Of a stretch of 64,000 bases of DNA, positions 1-8,572 are shown one piece after another. Source of the stretch: Ruegeria halocynthiae (GTDB lineage: Bacteria > Pseudomonadota > Alphaproteobacteria > Rhodobacterales > Rhodobacteraceae). Numbering within the stretch: position 1 is the first letter of the stretch; each line of letters opens with the position of its first letter. A model generated the notes under the pieces. It saw only the letters and a list, made by a program, of their open reading frames with translations. It ran no database searches and had not been told where the DNA came from. A program made the position numbers and the translations under genes. The DNA lies in assembly GCF_000743705.1 (NCBI RefSeq), contig NZ_JQEZ01000003.1, forward strand, positions 205,143-269,142. Reading direction: 5' to 3'.

Positions 1-258
1 AGAGGTTGCACCGGGCCTGGATCATTGGTCGCACATGGGCCTCAACAACCGTACCGAGAATAGCCATCTGCCGTTCCGCAAACGGGAAAGAGCGATGCAG
101 GGATATCGGTCTCCGGGCGGATTACAGCGGTTTGTGGCCACCCACTCAGCCGTCCGTAATTGCTTCAGCGCCCCCGCTCACGCCGATCCGCCGCAACAAT
201 CCGATATCACCGTCTCGAGGCATTTGACGCTTGGAATGCCGTCACTCAAGTTGCTTGA
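1..258 (+). pseudogene. IS6-family transposase C-terminus, frameshifted, 5' end outside window
   Basis: In the frame starting at base 2 the translation includes GLNNRTENSHLPFRKRERAM, the conserved C-terminal block of IS6/IS26 DDE transposases (family form GLNNRAENSHQPTRRRER). After about position 165 this frame loses similarity. The frame starting at base 1 then resumes with RYHRLEAFDAWNAVTQVA followed by tga at 256-258, the expected IS6 C-terminus. The two halves lie in different frames, so a one-base shift near 160-172 has broken the gene. A programmed frameshift is possible but not typical at this site in the family. Open reading frames at 6-227 and 35-367 are fragments of this locus. Confidence 0.7.
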
Positions 259-428
259 AATCCGTAAATCAACATTCCCTGGTCGACCGGAAGTTAACGT
301 GACAACACCCCCTCGGGAAGTGCGCGCCTTTAAAGGAGATCATGAGCTGGCTTTCGACTGGATGTGACCGGTGGTCATTCACGCGCTAACTCTTCCAGCG
401 TCAATGGTCAAATTTTTGCAACAAAACC
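1..428 (+). mobile_element. Right end of an IS6-family insertion sequence (partial)
   Basis: The segment carries the C-terminal part of an IS6/IS26-type transposase (see the pseudogene entry) and ends in an IS6-like terminal repeat. At 415-428 the top strand reads tttgcaacaaaacc. Its complement, ggttttgttgcaaa, resembles the usual IS6 end pattern GG-N4-TGTTGCAAA. The left end lies outside the window. About 156 bases separate the transposase stop from the repeat, somewhat more than usual, so the exact right boundary is inferred. The element ends 12 bases from the stop codon of tex. Confidence 0.68.
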
Positions 429-439
429 CCGGCACGATC

Positions 440-2611
440 CTAGCGCGCTGACGTACCCCCATCCTTGCGCATTGTCAGGCCAATCCGCTTGCGCGGCACG
501 TCCACTTCCACCACGGTGACTTTGACGACCTGCCCGGCCTTGACCACCTCATGTGGGTCCTTGACGAAACGATCGGCCAGTTGGCTGACATGAACCAACC
601 CGTCCTGATGCACGCCCACGTCCACAAATGCGCCAAAAGCCGCGACATTGGTTACGGTGCCCTCTAATACCATGCCGGGTTTCAGATCCGTGATCTGTTC
701 GACGCCGTCGGTAAAGGTAGCGGTTACAAAACTTGGGCGCGGGTCCCGGCCGGGTTTTTCCAGCTCTGAAAAGATGTCCAAAACAGTCGGCAGCCCAAAC
801 TTGTCGTCGACGAATTGCTCAGCCCGCAGTCCTTTCAGCGTCCGGTCATCACCCATGATCTGGCGAACATCCCGCCCGCAGGCCGCAACGACCCGGCGGG
901 CAACGTCATATGCTTCGGGATGAACCGAGGATGCATCCAGCGGTTCTGTTCCGCCCCGAATGCGCAAAAACCCTGCGCATTGCTCAAAGGATCGAGGGCC
1001 AAGGCGTGCAACACCCAGCAGATCCTTGCGCGATTGAAAGGCGCCCTTCAGCTCACGATGTAGAACAATGGCTTCTGCCAGCCCCGGCCCCAACCCCGAA
1101 ACACGGGACAGCAAGGGGGCGGAGGCGGTGTTCAAATCCACGCCAACGGCGTTCACCACATCCTCGATGACCGAGTCCAGCGACTGCGACAGACGGTGTT
1201 GGTCCACGTCATGCTGATACTGGCCGACGCCGATGGACTTGGGCTCGATCTTGACCAGTTCGGCCAAAGGGTCCTGCAATCGGCGGGCGATTGAGACCGC
1301 GCCGCGCAAGGACACGTCCAGATCGGGAAACTCGCGCGCGGCAAGCTCGGACGCGGAATAGACCGATGCGCCGGCCTCGGACACCACAACCTTGGTTGGG
1401 GCTTTCACGGTTTTGGGCAGCAGTTTCAGGGCATCGCCGACCATCTTTTCGGTCTCGCGGCTGGCGGTGCCATTGCCGATAGCAATCAGCTCGATCTTAT
1501 GCGCTGCGATCAGGTTCAAAATAGCCGCCTCTGCCCCGCGCAAATCCTTCCTGGGTTGGAAAGGGTACAGCGTGTCGGTGGCCAGAACCTTGCCCGTGCC
1601 ATCGACAACTGCTGCCTTCACGCCGGTGCGAATACCCGGATCCAACCCCAGAGTTACGCGCGTCCCCGCAGGCGAAGAGAACAGTAAATCTTTGAGGTTG
1701 CGGGAAAAAACATGAATTGCATCGTCCTGCGCACGGCTGCGCAGGTCTGCCATCAATTCGACCATCATTGCCAAAGACAGCTTTACCCGCCAGGTCCAGC
1801 CTGCCACCTTGCGCAGCCAGATATCACCGGGGGCATTGCTGCGGGGGTGTAGATGGGCCGCCACGATGGACTCGGCCCGGGCGGCCCCGGTTTCGGGTTC
1901 GGGCGCAATGTCCAGCGTCACAATCCCTTCTTTTGACGCGCGCAACATCGCCAATGCGCGGTGCGACGGGGTTTTCGTCCACAATTCGGAATGTTCGAAA
2001 TAGTCGCTGAATTTCGCACCTTCCTGTTCCTTGCCTGCGATTATCTTGGATGTCAGCACCGCCTCGCGCTGCATAAAGCTGCGCAGCTCACCCAGCAGCG
2101 CGGCATTTTCTGTCAGACGTTCGGCGATGATGTCGCGCGCCCCGTTCAGCGCATCTTTTGGTGTCGGAACGGCCTCGCCCAGATACCCCTGGGCAAGCGT
2201 TTCGGGGTCAACGGTCCGATCCGACAGGATTGCGTCTGCCAGAGGTTCCAGCCCGTTTTCCCGCGCGATCATCGCCTTGGTGCGCCGCTTGGGTTTGTAC
2301 GGCAGGTAGATATCTTCCAGCTGGGCCTTGGTATCGGCCTGCGCAATGGATTTCGTCAGATCATTGGTCAGCTTGCCCTGATCCTTGATCGAGTTCAGGA
2401 TCGTTTCGCGACGTGATTCCAGGTCACGTAGATAAGTCAGGCGGTCGGACAAGGTCCGCAATTGCGTGTCGTCCAACCCGCCCGTCACCTCTTTTCGATA
2501 GCGGGCGACAAAGGGAACTGTCGCCCCTTCATCCAACAGTTTGACTGCGGCGCCGACCTGTTCCGGGCGGGCGTCAATCTCGGTGGCGATGGTGCGGGCG
2601 ATGCGGTCCAA
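440..2611 (-). CDS. tex: Tex, S1-domain RNA-binding transcription accessory protein
   Basis: Cytoplasmic nucleic-acid-binding protein of the Tex family, 723 aa. An N-terminal helical Tex region (residues 1-190) is followed by a YqgF/RNase H-like domain around 320-450 (TLGLDPGIRTG), a helix-hairpin-helix segment near 500-560 (SRVSGLGPGLAEAIVLHR) and one S1 domain at about 640-715. The start is TTG at 2611 with a strong GGAGG five bases upstream; no suitable ATG lies near it. E. coli Tex is 773 aa, and relatives carry a basic, low-complexity tail after S1. Here the protein stops two to three residues after the S1 block, and the IS6 end lies 12 bases beyond the stop, so the tail was probably lost to the insertion. 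The conserved domains are intact, so the protein is likely functional. It is 69 bp downstream of the Ldh-type gene and may be cotranscribed with it. Confidence 0.95.
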   Translation of the reverse strand: MDRIARTIATEIDARPEQVGAAVKLLDEGATVPFVARYRKEVTGGLDDTQLRTLSDRLTYLRDLESRRETILNSIKDQGKLTNDLTKSIAQADTKAQLEDIYLPYKPKRRTKAMIARENGLEPLADAILSDRTVDPETLAQGYLGEAVPTPKDALNGARDIIAERLTENAALLGELRSFMQREAVLTSKIIAGKEQEGAKFSDYFEHSELWTKTPSHRALAMLRASKEGIVTLDIAPEPETGAARAESIVAAHLHPRSNAPGDIWLRKVAGWTWRVKLSLAMMVELMADLRSRAQDDAIHVFSRNLKDLLFSSPAGTRVTLGLDPGIRTGVKAAVVDGTGKVLATDTLYPFQPRKDLRGAEAAILNLIAAHKIELIAIGNGTASRETEKMVGDALKLLPKTVKAPTKVVVSEAGASVYSASELAAREFPDLDVSLRGAVSIARRLQDPLAELVKIEPKSIGVGQYQHDVDQHRLSQSLDSVIEDVVNAVGVDLNTASAPLLSRVSGLGPGLAEAIVLHRELKGAFQSRKDLLGVARLGPRSFEQCAGFLRIRGGTEPLDASSVHPEAYDVARRVVAACGRDVRQIMGDDRTLKGLRAEQFVDDKFGLPTVLDIFSELEKPGRDPRPSFVTATFTDGVEQITDLKPGMVLEGTVTNVAAFGAFVDVGVHQDGLVHVSQLADRFVKDPHEVVKAGQVVKVTVVEVDVPRKRIGLTMRKDGGTSAR

Positions 2612-2680
2612 GGGGGCCTCCTGACGATGGTTGGAGGGACTTCTTAGCCACCCGTATCCCCGAGGGGAAGGGGGGAGCGA

Positions 2681-3703
2681 TTACCCCTGTTTACCCAACG
2701 CCCTCAAATCATCGTGCAGCGGCTTTGCGATCTCAACATATCCTCGTGCGGTGTTCCGGGCGCGGGCGGCAAACCGTCTTTGTGAGGGCAGGCGCGCGCC
2801 CTGATCAATGATATCGGAAAACAGACGTTCGGCCCGGGCGTCATTTTCAACCACCCTGCCACCGCTGAACTGTTCCGGATCAAAGGCCAGAATGACCTCA
2901 CCATGATAGGGCGCGCCGCCTGCGCCGGCGGCGAACTCCATGCTTTCAAGGCTTGTCAGATCGTCGATCAGCGGTCCGGCCAGAAGTTCGATCATGATGG
3001 ACAGGGCCGATCCCTTGTAGCCGCCGAAGGTCAACATCGCGCCATCCAGCGCAGCCTGCGGATCGGTTGTCGGATTGCCATCCCTGTCGATGGCGACACC
3101 CTCGGGCAGGGGTTTGCCTGCACGGTGGTACAGCTCGATCTCGCCGCGGGCAAAAGCGCTGGTGGCAAAATCAAAGGTGAACGGGTCCTTGCCCCGGCGC
3201 GGCCAGCTAAAGGCCAAAGGGTTGGTGCCCAGACTGCCCCGCGTTCCCCCGGCGGGCGCAACCCAGGAATGACTGGGAACCATGGCCATTGCGGCCAGAC
3301 CGGCAGCGGACAGGCGTTCGACCTCGGGCCAAAGCGCCGAGAAGTGAAAGCAACGGTTGATCGCCATGGCCGCGATACCGTGGGCGCGGGTCTTTTCGAT
3401 CAGTACCGGCAAGGCCTCCTGAAATGCCAACAGGGACATTCCGCCCTGCGCATCGACCCGGACAATGGCGTTGTCCGACGGGGTAACAACGGGCGCGGCG
3501 TGCCCGTCGATTTTTCCCGCCTGCATGGTTTGCACGCACATGAACAGGCGGAACAGGCCGTGGGACTGGCAGTCATCAATCTGACAGGTGGTCAGCATAT
3601 CGGCGATGGCGGCCGCATGGTTCGCGCCGAACCCGGAATTTGTCAGAACCTCCAGGCTCAGCGCGCGGACCTCATCCAGTGTCAGTTTGACCGTTTCGCT
3701 CAT
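2681..3703 (-). CDS. Ldh-family NAD(P)-dependent oxidoreductase (malate/L-lactate dehydrogenase-like)
   Basis: A 340-aa member of the malate/L-lactate dehydrogenase 2 family (PF02615), a fold unrelated to classical LDH. Members include malate and ureidoglycolate dehydrogenases and delta1-piperideine-2-carboxylate/pyrroline-2-carboxylate reductases. Family landmarks visible are DDCQSHGLFR near residue 40, the active-site-region stretch MAINRCFHFSALW near 110, GSLGTNPLAFSWPR, and GGYKGSALSIMIELL near 220. The motif NRCFHFSALW resembles the imino-acid reductase (DpkA-type) branch more than malate dehydrogenases, so a cyclic imino-acid or 2-oxo-acid substrate is my preferred but unproven call. 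The start at 3703 is preferred over 3733 because GGGAGAAACGG precedes this ATG. The neighbours do not indicate a pathway. Confidence 0.85.
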   Translation of the reverse strand: MSETVKLTLDEVRALSLEVLTNSGFGANHAAAIADMLTTCQIDDCQSHGLFRLFMCVQTMQAGKIDGHAAPVVTPSDNAIVRVDAQGGMSLLAFQEALPVLIEKTRAHGIAAMAINRCFHFSALWPEVERLSAAGLAAMAMVPSHSWVAPAGGTRGSLGTNPLAFSWPRRGKDPFTFDFATSAFARGEIELYHRAGKPLPEGVAIDRDGNPTTDPQAALDGAMLTFGGYKGSALSIMIELLAGPLIDDLTSLESMEFAAGAGGAPYHGEVILAFDPEQFSGGRVVENDARAERLFSDIIDQGARLPSQRRFAARARNTARGYVEIAKPLHDDLRALGKQG

Positions 3704-3788
3704 GACCCGTTTCTCCCTGTTGGGTGTCACCATAAGGGATAGCGTGGCCGCCCGGGGAAAGGGAACCCGGTTTGCAGCGGGGCGGGCA

Positions 3789-4727
3789 TCAGCCCTGTGC
3801 TTCGGCTTGCAGATAGGCGATGACGTTGGTGATGTCCTTGTCCTTTTTCAAGCCAGGGAACTGCATCTTGTTGCCCGGAATCGAACCTTTGGGGTCGCTC
3901 AGAAACGCGGCCAGAGTTTCGGCGTTCCAGACAATGCCAGAATCCTGCAGCGGGCCAGAGTATTTGAACCCGTCCGCCTGTCCGGCAGAGGCACCGATGA
4001 TCCCGTGCAGCGACGGGCCGACCGTGTGACGGCCTTCTTTCAGCTGATGGCAGGCTTTGCATTTGCGAAAGACCTTTTTGCCTGCTTTGATGTCGCCCTC
4101 AACAGCGGCCACAGCAACGGGGGCCGTTGGCGCGGCCTCGGCTTTCTTGTCGTCCATATTGAACATCAGCCGCGCCGTGATCGGCACTGACCGGGTGATG
4201 CCCGGCAGACTGGCCAGTTCCATCAGCTTGTCGACGCCCGCATTCACGCCCGCGTCTTCGGTGCTGAGGAACACCATGTCGTTGGTCGACACCATCACCG
4301 AAGTTTCGGACACGCGCAGAACAAACATTTCGGCATCAAACTCGATATCCGTTCCCGCCAGCGACAGAACGGCTTCGGCATCAATGATGGCGCTTTCGCC
4401 GATTCCCAGCCCCGAGGCTTCCTCCATTTCGAAATCTGCGGTCAGCGAGGCGGTGCCCGCGTTGCGGAACACGTATTCGATCATGCGTTCGTTGCGAATG
4501 TCGATGTTGGTCTCGACCGAAGACAGGTCGATTTTGATCTCGGCCTTGCCATCCGGGCTGACATGGCCGGACAGGCCAGAGAACGAATTGACCTCACCCA
4601 CTGTGTCTTTTTTGATCGTACCATAGGCCAGATGAGAGCTCTCGGGTGCAAGGGTCCAGCTTTCGGCCAGGACCGGAGTTGCAACAAATGCCGACGCAAT
4701 TGTGACCGCTTTCAACAGAAGTTTCAT
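3789..4727 (-). CDS. YceI-like domain fused to a class I cytochrome c
   Basis: A 312-aa exported protein. Residues 1-21 are a Sec signal peptide (cleavage after VLAE or near it). Residues 22-190 resemble the YceI lipocalin-like barrel (start SWTLAPESSHLAYGTIKKDTVGEVNSFSG), a family that binds isoprenoid or amphiphilic ligands in the periplasm. An Ala/Pro linker (195-208) joins it to a C-terminal cytochrome c with the haem-binding site CKACH at 223-227 and a probable axial Met at 288 (GNKMQFPG). YceI proteins are normally about 190 aa, so the fusion suggests a redox-active version, perhaps one that oxidises or reduces a bound quinone-like ligand. The start at 4727 follows TTGGAGGAAAGAA; the in-frame extension to 4838 has no such site. 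The gene is divergent from an ECF sigma/anti-sigma pair, which may control it. Confidence 0.9.
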   Translation of the reverse strand: MKLLLKAVTIASAFVATPVLAESWTLAPESSHLAYGTIKKDTVGEVNSFSGLSGHVSPDGKAEIKIDLSSVETNIDIRNERMIEYVFRNAGTASLTADFEMEEASGLGIGESAIIDAEAVLSLAGTDIEFDAEMFVLRVSETSVMVSTNDMVFLSTEDAGVNAGVDKLMELASLPGITRSVPITARLMFNMDDKKAEAAPTAPVAVAAVEGDIKAGKKVFRKCKACHQLKEGRHTVGPSLHGIIGASAGQADGFKYSGPLQDSGIVWNAETLAAFLSDPKGSIPGNKMQFPGLKKDKDITNVIAYLQAEAQG

Positions 4728-4823
4728 TTCTTTCCTCCAAAGTTTGTGCCAGTCCTGACCTCGCGGGCCCGGTCCGTGAATTGCAAACACACACAGGTCG
4801 CGATTTATTCGATGGGTGTTGAA

Positions 4824-5333
4824 ATGAGTTCCGAACAAGCCGTGCGCGGCGCGATCCAGACGTATTCCAAACGCGTCTGGCGGTTTGGCCTTGCCCTGTC
4901 GGGTGCCTCAGACGTCGCCGACGATCTGATGCAGTCTACGTGCTTGCGTGCGCTTGAGCGTCACCATCAAGTGACGTCGCATGACCGACTGGACAGTTGG
5001 TTGATGACGATTTGCCGTTCAATCTGGCTGAACGAAGTGCGCGCGCGTTCAGTGCGCAAGGCGCAGGCGCTGTCAGTGACCCCCGAGGCGGAATTAATTT
5101 CGACCGGATCGGATTCAGAAACGAATATTTTCGCCACTGAAGTGTTTACACAAGTAATGCAGCTGCCAGAAGCGCAGCGGGAAACGGTAATGCTTGTGTT
5201 CGTTGAGGGCTACAGCTACCGCGAAGCCGCCGCGCTGCTGGAGGTGCCGATTGGAACTATCATGAGCCGGTTGTCCAACGCCCGGCAAAAACTGAAAAAC
5301 GTGATGCAGCATGATGCGGCGGACGCCGTTTGA
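4824..5333 (+). CDS. ECF-type RNA polymerase sigma factor
   Basis: Small sigma-70-family protein of 169 aa. Region 2 covers about residues 10-75 (DVADDLMQSTCLRALERHH, then WLMTICRSIWLNEVRAR). A short linker leads to region 4 at about 110-165, with the helix-turn-helix GYSYREAAALLEVPIGTIMSRLSNAR. These are the only regions expected of extracytoplasmic-function sigma factors. The start is uncertain: ATG at 4812 and ATG at 4824 are in frame and neither has a strong ribosome site. The next gene starts 11 bases after the stop and encodes a likely membrane anti-sigma factor. The divergent YceI-cytochrome c gene is 84-96 bp away and is a reasonable target. The signal sensed is unknown. Confidence 0.92.
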   Translation: MSSEQAVRGAIQTYSKRVWRFGLALSGASDVADDLMQSTCLRALERHHQVTSHDRLDSWLMTICRSIWLNEVRARSVRKAQALSVTPEAELISTGSDSETNIFATEVFTQVMQLPEAQRETVMLVFVEGYSYREAAALLEVPIGTIMSRLSNARQKLKNVMQHDAADAV

Positions 5334-5344
5334 CGGAGTGGCAA

Positions 5345-6091
5345 ATGAAGTTTTCCGACGAGACGCTAAGAGCGTATCTGGAAGGCAATGTGGATGAGGC
5401 TGAGGCAACCGCGATCGAACACGCGGTTGAGGCTGATCCCGATCTTGAACAACGCCTGATGGCGCTGGACCCGTTTGCGCCTGTGGTGCAGACAGTTTTT
5501 GAGGCAATCCCGGCCGAGGCGCCGCAGATAAATCTACCTGACGCCCCGTCGGAAGCCGCAGTTCACCCTGCGGGTGGGGCTTGGCGTTTGCTGGCCGTTG
5601 CGGCGTCGGTCGCGGTTGTGGCCGTATCGGCGACGTTCTGGGCAACCCGTCCTGCGCCGATGGGTTGGGCCGAGCAGGCCGCGATTTACCAATCGTTGTA
5701 TGTGCCGGACACGATTGCGTCGCTGGATAATTCCAACCAGGTTCTCGACACGCAGTTCGCGTTGGCCGAGGAGCAGCTTGGTCGTTCGTTGAACCGCGAT
5801 GCGCTTGAGACACTTCCGGGGATGGAGTTGAAACGCGCGCAGGTTTTGTCGTTTAACGGCAAGCCGCTGATTCAGATTGTCTTTGCTGATGAACAGGGTC
5901 AGCCTTTTGCCTTTTGCGTTATCCGTCAGGGGGCAGGGGCCTCGGACAAGGACGTGAAACAAGCAGTTCTCAGCGGGTTGGCCACTGCGTCCTGGTCGCA
6001 GGATGGGTATGGTTATATGTTGATCGGCAGCAGCGATCAGTCTGAACTGGACGGCAACCTCGATATCCTGACCGCGACTTTTGCAGGTTGA
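5345..6091 (+). CDS. Probable membrane-bound anti-sigma factor
   Basis: A 248-aa protein that begins with a short acidic cytoplasmic segment (MKFSDETLRAYLEGNVDEAE, residues 1-20) of the type seen in anti-sigma factors that bind ECF sigma factors. It lacks the HxxxCxxC zinc motif of ZAS proteins. One membrane helix is predicted at about 80-102 (LLAVAASVAVVAVSATFWAT), and a periplasmic domain of about 145 residues follows. ATG at 5345 is chosen because ACGGAGTGGCAA precedes it; the upstream TTG at 5330 overlaps the sigma gene. Its position directly after the sigma gene supports the pairing. The periplasmic domain matches nothing I recognise and is presumably the sensor. Confidence 0.8.
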   Translation: MKFSDETLRAYLEGNVDEAEATAIEHAVEADPDLEQRLMALDPFAPVVQTVFEAIPAEAPQINLPDAPSEAAVHPAGGAWRLLAVAASVAVVAVSATFWATRPAPMGWAEQAAIYQSLYVPDTIASLDNSNQVLDTQFALAEEQLGRSLNRDALETLPGMELKRAQVLSFNGKPLIQIVFADEQGQPFAFCVIRQGAGASDKDVKQAVLSGLATASWSQDGYGYMLIGSSDQSELDGNLDILTATFAG

Positions 6092-6130
6092 TGGCGCAGG
6101 GCGCAGAAAACGCCTTGTGATCCGGTCAAA

Positions 6131-6152
6131 ATGCCCGAATTATAGCGGGCAT
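6131..6152. promoter_or_regulatory. Inverted repeat overlapping the start codon of the downstream HTH gene
   Basis: The sequence atgcccg (6131-6137) is repeated in inverse at cgggcat (6146-6152), with an 8-base AT-rich spacer. The right arm runs into the ATG at 6151. It could be an operator for autoregulation by the HTH protein it precedes, or an mRNA hairpin that limits its translation. Role inferred only. Confidence 0.45.
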
Positions 6153-7230
6153 GATATCGAAACCTGTGACGTCTGATCCGGATGAGGACGCCGATACGGT
6201 TGGTCCTCCCAGTATCTATGACACCGACCCCCCCGAGGATGAGGATCTGTGGTTTCTGCCCCCCGAGGGGGAAGAGGCACAGGATGTATTCCTGCCGCCC
6301 GGACCGATGGCCGACCAACGTCTGTTGTTTGATCCGCGAGACTGGCGCGCGGCTCAGTCGGATTTGTCCCTTGAATTGGCCGATCTTGCCGTCACGTTTG
6401 GTGCATTGGATGAACGTCTGCGCGCGGGGCCCAAAGGCTGGACCCACCGGTTGGCATTGATGGACGTGTCCGATCTGGGCTGGTGGACCGGGGACCGGAT
6501 CAGTGTCGATCGCCTGGCTTTGTGGACGGGTCTGCGGATTGGGGCCACCGGTGACGATGTGCAGGCCTTGTTTCGCGCGGGTTGGGCGGTACGTCGGCTG
6601 ATTGGCGGCGCAGGCCCCACAGAAGGCGGATGGGAGGCCGGGTTGACCGCGTTTCTGGATCGCATGGCGCAGGGCATCGAAGAAGTTCCCGAAGCGGTCG
6701 CCGATCTGGCCGAAGTAATGCGCAACGCCGACGGTCTGCATCCCGTGACACAGGCGGCGATTGGGTTTCACGCGTGGCGAGCTTTGTCCCAGGGGATCGG
6801 TCAGGACACTGAGGCGGCAATCATAGCCGCGCGCCACGCTGCGACGATGGGGCGGGGTGGGGCGAAGTTCATGCCTTTGGCATTGTCCGGTCCGGGCGCG
6901 CTGCGCGGGGCAGGGACACCGAATGAAAAGCTATCGGCCTGGATCAGAGGCGCAGGGCAGGCCGCGCTTGCCGCCCTGCTGCATCTGGATCGCATCAATG
7001 CCTGGGAGCAACGCGCGCATGAGGCGACCCGCGATCTGAGCGGGCGGACGCCCCCTCATCTGATTGATGCATTTACCGCATGGCCGATGATTTCGGCCCC
7101 GCTGGCCGAGGATTTGACCCATGCCTCGCGGGCAGCGGTGCAACGCAACATTGACGGGTTCACCCGCCGTGGCCTCATCCGCGAGGTGACGGGGCAGGGG
7201 CGTTACCGGGTCTGGACAGCGGCGCTGTAA
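6151..7230 (+). CDS. DUF1612/HTH_13-like protein (RHE_PE00001 type)
   Basis: A 359-aa cytoplasmic protein resembling the RHE_PE00001/DUF1612 family known from rhizobial replicons; no biochemical role is established for it. An acidic low-complexity N-terminus (residues 1-45) precedes a block around 60-145 with LADLAVTFGALDERLRAGPKGW and a following WTGDRIS-type segment. The C-terminal 45 residues form a probable winged or simple helix-turn-helix (SRAAVQRNIDGFTRRGLIRE, then VTGQGRYRVW), matching the family pattern of an HTH followed by LREVTGRGRYRAW. The gene lies 59 bp after the anti-sigma gene in the same direction but may be independent. No clear ribosome site precedes the ATG, and a palindrome overlaps it. 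The call rests on remembered family pattern, not on a search. Confidence 0.6.
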   Translation: MISKPVTSDPDEDADTVGPPSIYDTDPPEDEDLWFLPPEGEEAQDVFLPPGPMADQRLLFDPRDWRAAQSDLSLELADLAVTFGALDERLRAGPKGWTHRLALMDVSDLGWWTGDRISVDRLALWTGLRIGATGDDVQALFRAGWAVRRLIGGAGPTEGGWEAGLTAFLDRMAQGIEEVPEAVADLAEVMRNADGLHPVTQAAIGFHAWRALSQGIGQDTEAAIIAARHAATMGRGGAKFMPLALSGPGALRGAGTPNEKLSAWIRGAGQAALAALLHLDRINAWEQRAHEATRDLSGRTPPHLIDAFTAWPMISAPLAEDLTHASRAAVQRNIDGFTRRGLIREVTGQGRYRVWTAAL

Positions 7231-7267
7231 TACAGAAACCGGTTGGCGGGTTCAGGCCGTCCCGCGT

Positions 7268-8572
7268 TTAACGTCCAACCCCCACGTATGTATCGAACCC
7301 CGATTTCAAGACTGTGCTTTCGGAATATATGTTGCGCAGGTCAACCATTCTGGGCGTTTTCATCAAACCGGCAAGATCGCTGAGGTTCAGGGCACGGAAT
7401 TCGTTCCATTCTGTCAAAAGCACAACCGCATCCGCGTGTTTTGCCGCCGTGTATGGATCGGTTTCCCATTCGACGCCCGGCAACAGGGCTTCGCCTTCGG
7501 TTTTGCCCTGTGGGTCGACGACGCGAACCCTGGCTCCTCCTCCGATCAGCGCCGGAACAATTGTTAGCGACGGGGCGTCGCGCATATCATCTGTGTTCGG
7601 CTTGAAGGTCACACCAAGGATCGCAATTGTCTTGCCGTTAAAGCTGTCGTCGCAGGCGTCACGGATTTTTTCGATCATCCGCTTCTTGACCTCGTCGTTC
7701 ACACGAATGACGGTTTCGGTAATCTGCATGGGATGGGCGTGCTCCTGCCCAATCCGGGCCAGGGCTGCAGTGTCTTTTGGAAAACACGACCCGCCATAAC
7801 CGGGGCCTGCGTGCAGGAACTTGTTTCCGATACGACCATCCAACCCGATGCCACGGGCCACTTCCTTGACGTCCCCGCCCACCCGTTCGCACAGACCCGC
7901 GATTTCATTGATAAAAGTGATCTTGGTCGCCAAAAATGCGTTTGCCGCATATTTGATCATCTCGGCGCTTTCCAGATCGGTGGTCAGGATCGGAAAATCA
8001 CGCAGATATAAAGGGCGATAGACTTCTGCCATGACCTCAGCCGCGCGATCGTTTTCGATACCCACAACCACGCGGTCAGGGCGCATGAAATCGTCGATGG
8101 CTGCACCTTCGCGCAGGAACTCGGGGTTTGATGCCACGTCGAACTCGGCGTCAGGGTTGGCGGCGGCGATGACGTTTTGAACCTTGCGGTTGGTTCCCAC
8201 CGGAACCGTCGATTTTGTTACCACCACGGTATAGCCGCTTATGGCATGTGCAATTTCTTCTGCTGCGGCCATGACATAGGTCAGATCGGCGTGCCCGTCG
8301 CCGCGCCGGGTCGGGGTGCCGACGGCAATAAAGACCGCATCCGCATCACGGACTGCGGCGGCAAGATCGGTGGTAAAACTTAGGCGACCGGCAGCAACAT
8401 TTTTTGCCATAAGGGCATCCAGACCCGGCTCATAGATCGGGACTTCGCCAGCCTGAAGTGTTTGGATCTTCTGCTCGGCCTTGTCGACGCAAATGACGTC
8501 GTGACCAAAGTCAGAAAAACAAACACCCGACACCAGACCCACGTACCCGGTGCCAATCATAGCAATACGCAT
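7268..8572 (-). CDS. ugd: UDP-glucose 6-dehydrogenase
   Basis: A 434-aa enzyme that oxidises UDP-glucose to UDP-glucuronate with two NAD+, supplying uronic acid for exopolysaccharide or LPS. The N-terminal Rossmann motif GTGYVGLVSG is at residues 7-16. The catalytic cysteine lies in GYGGSCFPKDT near 255-265, and the central and C-terminal UDPGDH domains are complete (VTFKPNTDDMRDAPS near 320). Length fits the family. ATG at 8572 follows AGGAAGGATTTAGAAT. The gene is divergent from gmd, and its UDP-glucose substrate is made by GalU, encoded nearby at 12.2-13.1 kb. Confidence 0.96.
   Translation of the reverse strand: MRIAMIGTGYVGLVSGVCFSDFGHDVICVDKAEQKIQTLQAGEVPIYEPGLDALMAKNVAAGRLSFTTDLAAAVRDADAVFIAVGTPTRRGDGHADLTYVMAAAEEIAHAISGYTVVVTKSTVPVGTNRKVQNVIAAANPDAEFDVASNPEFLREGAAIDDFMRPDRVVVGIENDRAAEVMAEVYRPLYLRDFPILTTDLESAEMIKYAANAFLATKITFINEIAGLCERVGGDVKEVARGIGLDGRIGNKFLHAGPGYGGSCFPKDTAALARIGQEHAHPMQITETVIRVNDEVKKRMIEKIRDACDDSFNGKTIAILGVTFKPNTDDMRDAPSLTIVPALIGGGARVRVVDPQGKTEGEALLPGVEWETDPYTAAKHADAVVLLTEWNEFRALNLSDLAGLMKTPRMVDLRNIYSESTVLKSGFDTYVGVGR

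Noticed and set aside
4563..4823. N-terminal extension of the ECF sigma factor
   Set aside because: It would overlap the divergent YceI-cytochrome gene and its ribosome site; the sigma region 2 begins only after 4824.
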